DNA of 15,528 nt. Source: Bacillota bacterium (lineage in GTDB: Bacteria; Bacillota_I; Bacilli_A; MOL361; Turicibacteraceae). The notes under the pieces were generated by a model. That model did no database searches and was not told where the DNA came from. It was given only the letters and a program-made list of their open reading frames with translations. The stretch spans positions 1 to 15,528 of the forward strand of contig DNGE01000150.1 in assembly GCA_003486705.1 (NCBI GenBank), in the 5' to 3' direction. Below are positions 12,733-15,528 of this stretch, in pieces (the first letter of the stretch is position 1; each line of letters begins with the position of its first letter). A program made the position numbers and the translations under genes.

Positions 12733-13611
12733 ATGCCAAAAATTATTTCAATCATTGAGGCCTTTCAAGGACTCATAAAAAACAAGCATGTTGATGTCAT
12801 TCAATTTCCTAATAAAGGAACAGGTAGCGTTTTTGGTTGTGTTGCCGATTTGGGTCAAGAAATAAAATTAATTAGAGCCTTTAACAATGAAGAAGTAGCA
12901 AATTATAGTTTAGCAGAAATTCAAGCGACAAATGAACAAACCATTGAACGATTAAAATCAACATACAGTTTTAGAGTAGACGAAATCATTGAGAGTGGAC
13001 CACTTGGTCAAGTGCTACAAGAAGAGTGGTTTGAAGCGGGGGATATTTTATACATTTGCTCAACCGAGTTAATGACAAAATCTATGCAAGCGTCTTATGA
13101 AAAAGCAATTAGTATTGCCTGGAGAAAACACTGCCCAATCGTCTTTAATGTGTTATTAAATGGTGCAACGTCGGACCAAATGAATGAGAATCAAGCGTTA
13201 CTTAAACGCTACATTGATATTTCAGATATTATTATTGTGAATGAAACAGATTTACCGCCACTGACAGGCATAAATAATGAACAAGAGGCCATTAAATCAT
13301 TGCTTCGTCAAGTTCCAACCGTTGTCTATACGAAATCTATGCATGGGTCACGTGTTTATACGAGAGCGTATCAAGTCTCACATTCAGGTATGTTTGTTCC
13401 AAAAGAAGAAAAAGCTAAAGCTCATGATGTATTTGTTGGTGCATTTTTAACACAACTTTTAATGCATCAGGTACATGGTGAAATTGCTATTGATAAATTA
13501 AAAATGTATGAAATTCTTCATTACTCAACATCGCAGTCTTACTTCATTGAATTAGGATCTGAAAAAAATCAAGACTATGAGGTCTATACAAAAAAAAACC
13601 AAGCCATGTAA
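12733..13611 (+). CDS. PfkB-fold carbohydrate kinase-like protein with degenerate active site
   Basis: 292 residues from ATG 12733. The ribokinase/PfkB fold is indicated by IIIVNETDLPPLTG (166-179), VPTVVYTKSMHGSRVYT (194-210) and HDVFVGAFLTQLL (231-243) near the C-terminus. In active members the last segment reads GAGDxFxGAFL; here it is KAHD (229-232). The Asp (D232) remains but the anion-hole glycines are gone. The N-terminal GGxxxN sugar-binding motif is also unclear (NKGTGSVFGCVADLG, 27-41), and the usual DxNxR stretch reads FNVLLNGATSD (138-148). It may bind a sugar or nucleotide without phosphorylation. Start choice: the G run 12721-12726 touches ATG 12727 but is 6 nt from ATG 12733; an upstream in-frame ATG at 12685 lacks a binding site. 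Confidence 0.82.
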   Translation: MPKIISIIEAFQGLIKNKHVDVIQFPNKGTGSVFGCVADLGQEIKLIRAFNNEEVANYSLAEIQATNEQTIERLKSTYSFRVDEIIESGPLGQVLQEEWFEAGDILYICSTELMTKSMQASYEKAISIAWRKHCPIVFNVLLNGATSDQMNENQALLKRYIDISDIIIVNETDLPPLTGINNEQEAIKSLLRQVPTVVYTKSMHGSRVYTRAYQVSHSGMFVPKEEKAKAHDVFVGAFLTQLLMHQVHGEIAIDKLKMYEILHYSTSQSYFIELGSEKNQDYEVYTKKNQAM

Positions 13612-13620
13612 TGCGATGAA

Positions 13621-13655
13621 AGTGAATCACCACACTAGTGGGGATTCACTTTTTT
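13621..13655 (+). terminator. Intrinsic terminator of the PfkB-like gene
   Basis: Stem AGTGAATC-A-CCAC (13621-13633) / GTGG-G-GATTCACT (13638-13650) with one A/G mismatch, loop ACTA, then TTTTT. It begins seven bases after the stop codon. Confidence 0.9.
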
Positions 13656-13809
13656 AATATGGAGTTTAGTCATTGAAGTATAGAGGTTTCCTGTTATAAA
13701 ATAAGGAACTCGACCTTTAGGGTAGACACTGGATTTGAGAATCATCGTCCTATATTTAAGAATTAAACTAAACCGGTTTCGTAAATTTCAAAAAGTTCCC
13801 TGTAATAAA

Positions 13810-13862
13810 TTGACATTGGTAATAAAAGGGTGATATAGTAAGTTTGTATTAGCGCTTACAAA
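13810..13862 (+). promoter_or_regulatory. Promoter and LacI/CcpA-type operator of the GH3 gene
   Basis: TTGACA (13810-13815), 18 bp, TATAGT (13834-13839). The palindromic element TTTGTATTAGCGCTTACAAA (13843-13862) covers the predicted start point near 13846. Its outer six bases on each side are perfectly symmetric and the centre has the CG-containing core of LacI-family operators. The reverse strand matches the CcpA cre consensus except near one end. Repression by a sugar-responsive LacI-family protein or by catabolite control is likely. The rest of 13656-13809 shows no other signal. Confidence 0.75.
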
Positions 13863-13930
13863 CCTAATGTTAGTAAAGTGCATCCAGTCTTGAACCTAAG
13901 ACAAAATTAAGAGGGAGAGAAGGAGAGAAA

Positions 13931-15528
13931 ATGATGAGTGAGAAAATAATTGGCGTTCCATTACCAGGTTTTGCTGAATTCAGTCGTGGGGCGGCGGCAG
14001 AAGGAATGGTCTTATTAAAAAATGAAAACAATACACTACCTATATTAAAAAGTGATGTTTTATCTGTATTTGGGCGTTGCCAGTTTGATTTTTATCGAAG
14101 TGGTACCGGTTCCGGCGGAGCGGTTAATGTTGAGTATGTTGTGAATGCGATTAATGGGCTACGTCACAACAAAAAGATCACATTAAATGAATCATTAATC
14201 GGCGTATATGAAGCATGGTTAGTTGACAACCCGTTTGATAATGGTGGAGGCGGATGGGCGGCTGAGCCTTGGTTCCAAAAAGAGATGCCGTTAACAGATG
14301 AACTCGTGCAAACAGCACGCAACGCATCAAACAAAGCCATCTACATTATCGGACGTACAGCAGGAGAAGACAAAGACAATGCTGATATCGCCGGGGGATA
14401 CCGTTTAACAGAAGAAGAAATGGCAAACTTACAACTGATCACAAATCATTTCGAAGAAGTCGCTGTTATTCTAAACGTCTCTAACGTGATTGATATGAGT
14501 TGGGTTAACGATCCAACGTTTAACAACCACATCACAGCGGTTTTATACGCCTGGCAAGGTGGAATCGAAGGTGGAAATGCATTAGCAGACATCTTATCCG
14601 GAGATATCACACCAAGTGGGAAATTAACAGACACAATCGCGTATCGCATTGAAGATTACTCATCAGATAAAAATTTCGGTGATAAAGTCACAAACATTTA
14701 CGAAGAAGATATTTACTTAGGGTATCGTTACTTTGAAACATTTAACAAAGAAGCGGTTCAATATCCATTTGGGTACGGACTTTCTTATACAACCTTTAAT
14801 ATGAATAAGACATCATCTGCGGTAAAAGGTAGCGGGGCGGATGCCATATTAGAATTAGAGATTTGTGTTACAAATACAGGAGACACATACGCAGGTAAAG
14901 AAGTTGTTCAAGTTTATTACAGCGCACCACAAGGCGTACTTGGAAAACCAGCCAAAGTACTCGGAGCCTTCGCAAAAACTGACGTATTAGAACCAGGTGC
15001 AAGTCAAACGTTAACCATTAGTTTACCGGTTGCTAACATGGCGTCTTATGATGATGGGGGTGCAACAGGTCACAAATCAGCTTATGTGTTGGAAAGTGGA
15101 GAGTATCATATCTTAGTAGGGAACAGTGTAAGAGATTTAAGCACCGTTCACACATACACGGTGGAATCTTTAGTTGTTGTGGAACAATTAGAAGAAAGCA
15201 TGGCCCCAGTTCAGGCGTTCAACCGTATGAAACCAGGTGCCTTAAAAGAAGATGGAACATACGAAGTGGCGTATGAAGCAACTCCATTACGTACGGTAGA
15301 TTTACAAAAACGTATTGATGAGCGTTTACCTTCAGCACTTGAGCAAACTGGAAATGTTGGCTTAACGTTAAAAGATGTAAAAGAAGGACGCGCAACACTT
15401 GATCAATTCATCGCCCAATTAAGTGATGCTGAATTAGCGCAAATCGTGCGTGGTGAAGGGATGAGTAGTCCCAAAGTAACACCGGGAACGGCAGCCGCGT
15501 TCGGTGGGGTAACGGATGCCTTATTAGG
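13931..15528 (+). CDS. GH3 family beta-glucosidase-type glycoside hydrolase, reversed domain order, 3' end missing
   Basis: 532 codons are present before the window ends, with no stop. Domain order is the reverse of classical GH3 enzymes. The C-terminal-type alpha/beta sandwich comes first (about 20-290): AAAEGMVLLKNENNTLPI (21-38), YRSGTGSGGAV (55-65), GRTAGEDKDNAD (141-152, the region of the acid/base glutamate), and the hallmark PFGYGLSYTTF (279-289). A fibronectin-III-like domain follows (about 305-415: VTNTGDTYAGKEVVQVYY at 313-330). The TIM-barrel domain only begins near 480, with FGGVTDAL (524-531) at the edge, so the nucleophile aspartate lies outside. Such swapped enzymes are known from Butyrivibrio and Ruminococcus. 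No signal peptide, so intracellular action on imported glucosides is likely. AAGGAG (13920-13925) serves ATG 13931 or 13934. C-ending codons are frequent, suggesting high expression. Confidence 0.93.
   Translation, partial: MMSEKIIGVPLPGFAEFSRGAAAEGMVLLKNENNTLPILKSDVLSVFGRCQFDFYRSGTGSGGAVNVEYVVNAINGLRHNKKITLNESLIGVYEAWLVDNPFDNGGGGWAAEPWFQKEMPLTDELVQTARNASNKAIYIIGRTAGEDKDNADIAGGYRLTEEEMANLQLITNHFEEVAVILNVSNVIDMSWVNDPTFNNHITAVLYAWQGGIEGGNALADILSGDITPSGKLTDTIAYRIEDYSSDKNFGDKVTNIYEEDIYLGYRYFETFNKEAVQYPFGYGLSYTTFNMNKTSSAVKGSGADAILELEICVTNTGDTYAGKEVVQVYYSAPQGVLGKPAKVLGAFAKTDVLEPGASQTLTISLPVANMASYDDGGATGHKSAYVLESGEYHILVGNSVRDLSTVHTYTVESLVVVEQLEESMAPVQAFNRMKPGALKEDGTYEVAYEATPLRTVDLQKRIDERLPSALEQTGNVGLTLKDVKEGRATLDQFIAQLSDAELAQIVRGEGMSSPKVTPGTAAAFGGVTDALL

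Noticed and set aside
1..15528. Mobile elements, CRISPR arrays, tRNA or rRNA genes
   Set aside because: No transposase or integrase motif, no regularly spaced direct repeats and no cloverleaf or rRNA signature was seen on either strand.

Overview
The window looks like chromosomal DNA of a low-G+C Gram-positive bacterium (Bacillota). The signs are AT-rich codons, strong AGGAGG-type ribosome binding sites, sigma-A type promoters with 16-18 bp spacers, a tRNA-sensing T-box leader, a LacI/CcpA-type operator and a KtrBA-type potassium transporter. My best guess at lineage is a gut Erysipelotrichia/Turicibacter-like organism, but that is an impression from gene content and codon style, not a demonstrated match. 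I see no transposase, phage gene, CRISPR array, rRNA or tRNA.

Layout. 1-97: end of an unknown upstream frame and a two-way terminator. 119-4108: a divergent polyphosphate locus, ppx (minus) and ppk1 (plus), with PhoP-box-like repeats in front of ppk1. 4139-4820: a perfect palindrome and a gene-poor stretch with possibly decayed reading frames. 4821-5345: a small protein with a cytochrome b5-like C-terminal domain. 5346-7427: about 2.1 kb without a recognisable protein gene but full of transcription signals. It holds two paralogous units, each with promoter, about 100-nt transcript and intrinsic terminator (likely small RNAs), a possible 35-codon sORF whose ribosome binding site lies in one of two mutually exclusive hairpins, another probable short transcription unit ending at 6937, and several inverted repeats. 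7428-9413: ktrB-ktrA. 9492-11220: T-box leader and proS (short archaeal/eukaryal-type ProRS). 11343-11692: a self-contained unit for an 87-residue acidic orphan protein. 11765-12355 (minus): SGNH/GDSL hydrolase. 12564-13655: a PfkB-fold protein that has lost the GAGD motif. 13810-end: a GH3 beta-glucosidase-type enzyme with reversed domain order, under a LacI-type operator and cut by the window end.

How they work together. ppk1 and ppx make and degrade polyphosphate and are probably linked to phosphate supply. KtrBA takes up potassium. ProRS is controlled by proline-tRNA charging. The PfkB-like and GH3 genes at the right edge suggest carbohydrate use, although the PfkB-like protein may not be an active kinase. 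The best candidate for something undescribed is the twin small-RNA locus at 5529-6065. Both copies keep the same upstream palindrome, transcribed core and terminator, with a compensatory base-pair change in the terminator stem, while the only small ORF in copy 1 is lost in copy 2.
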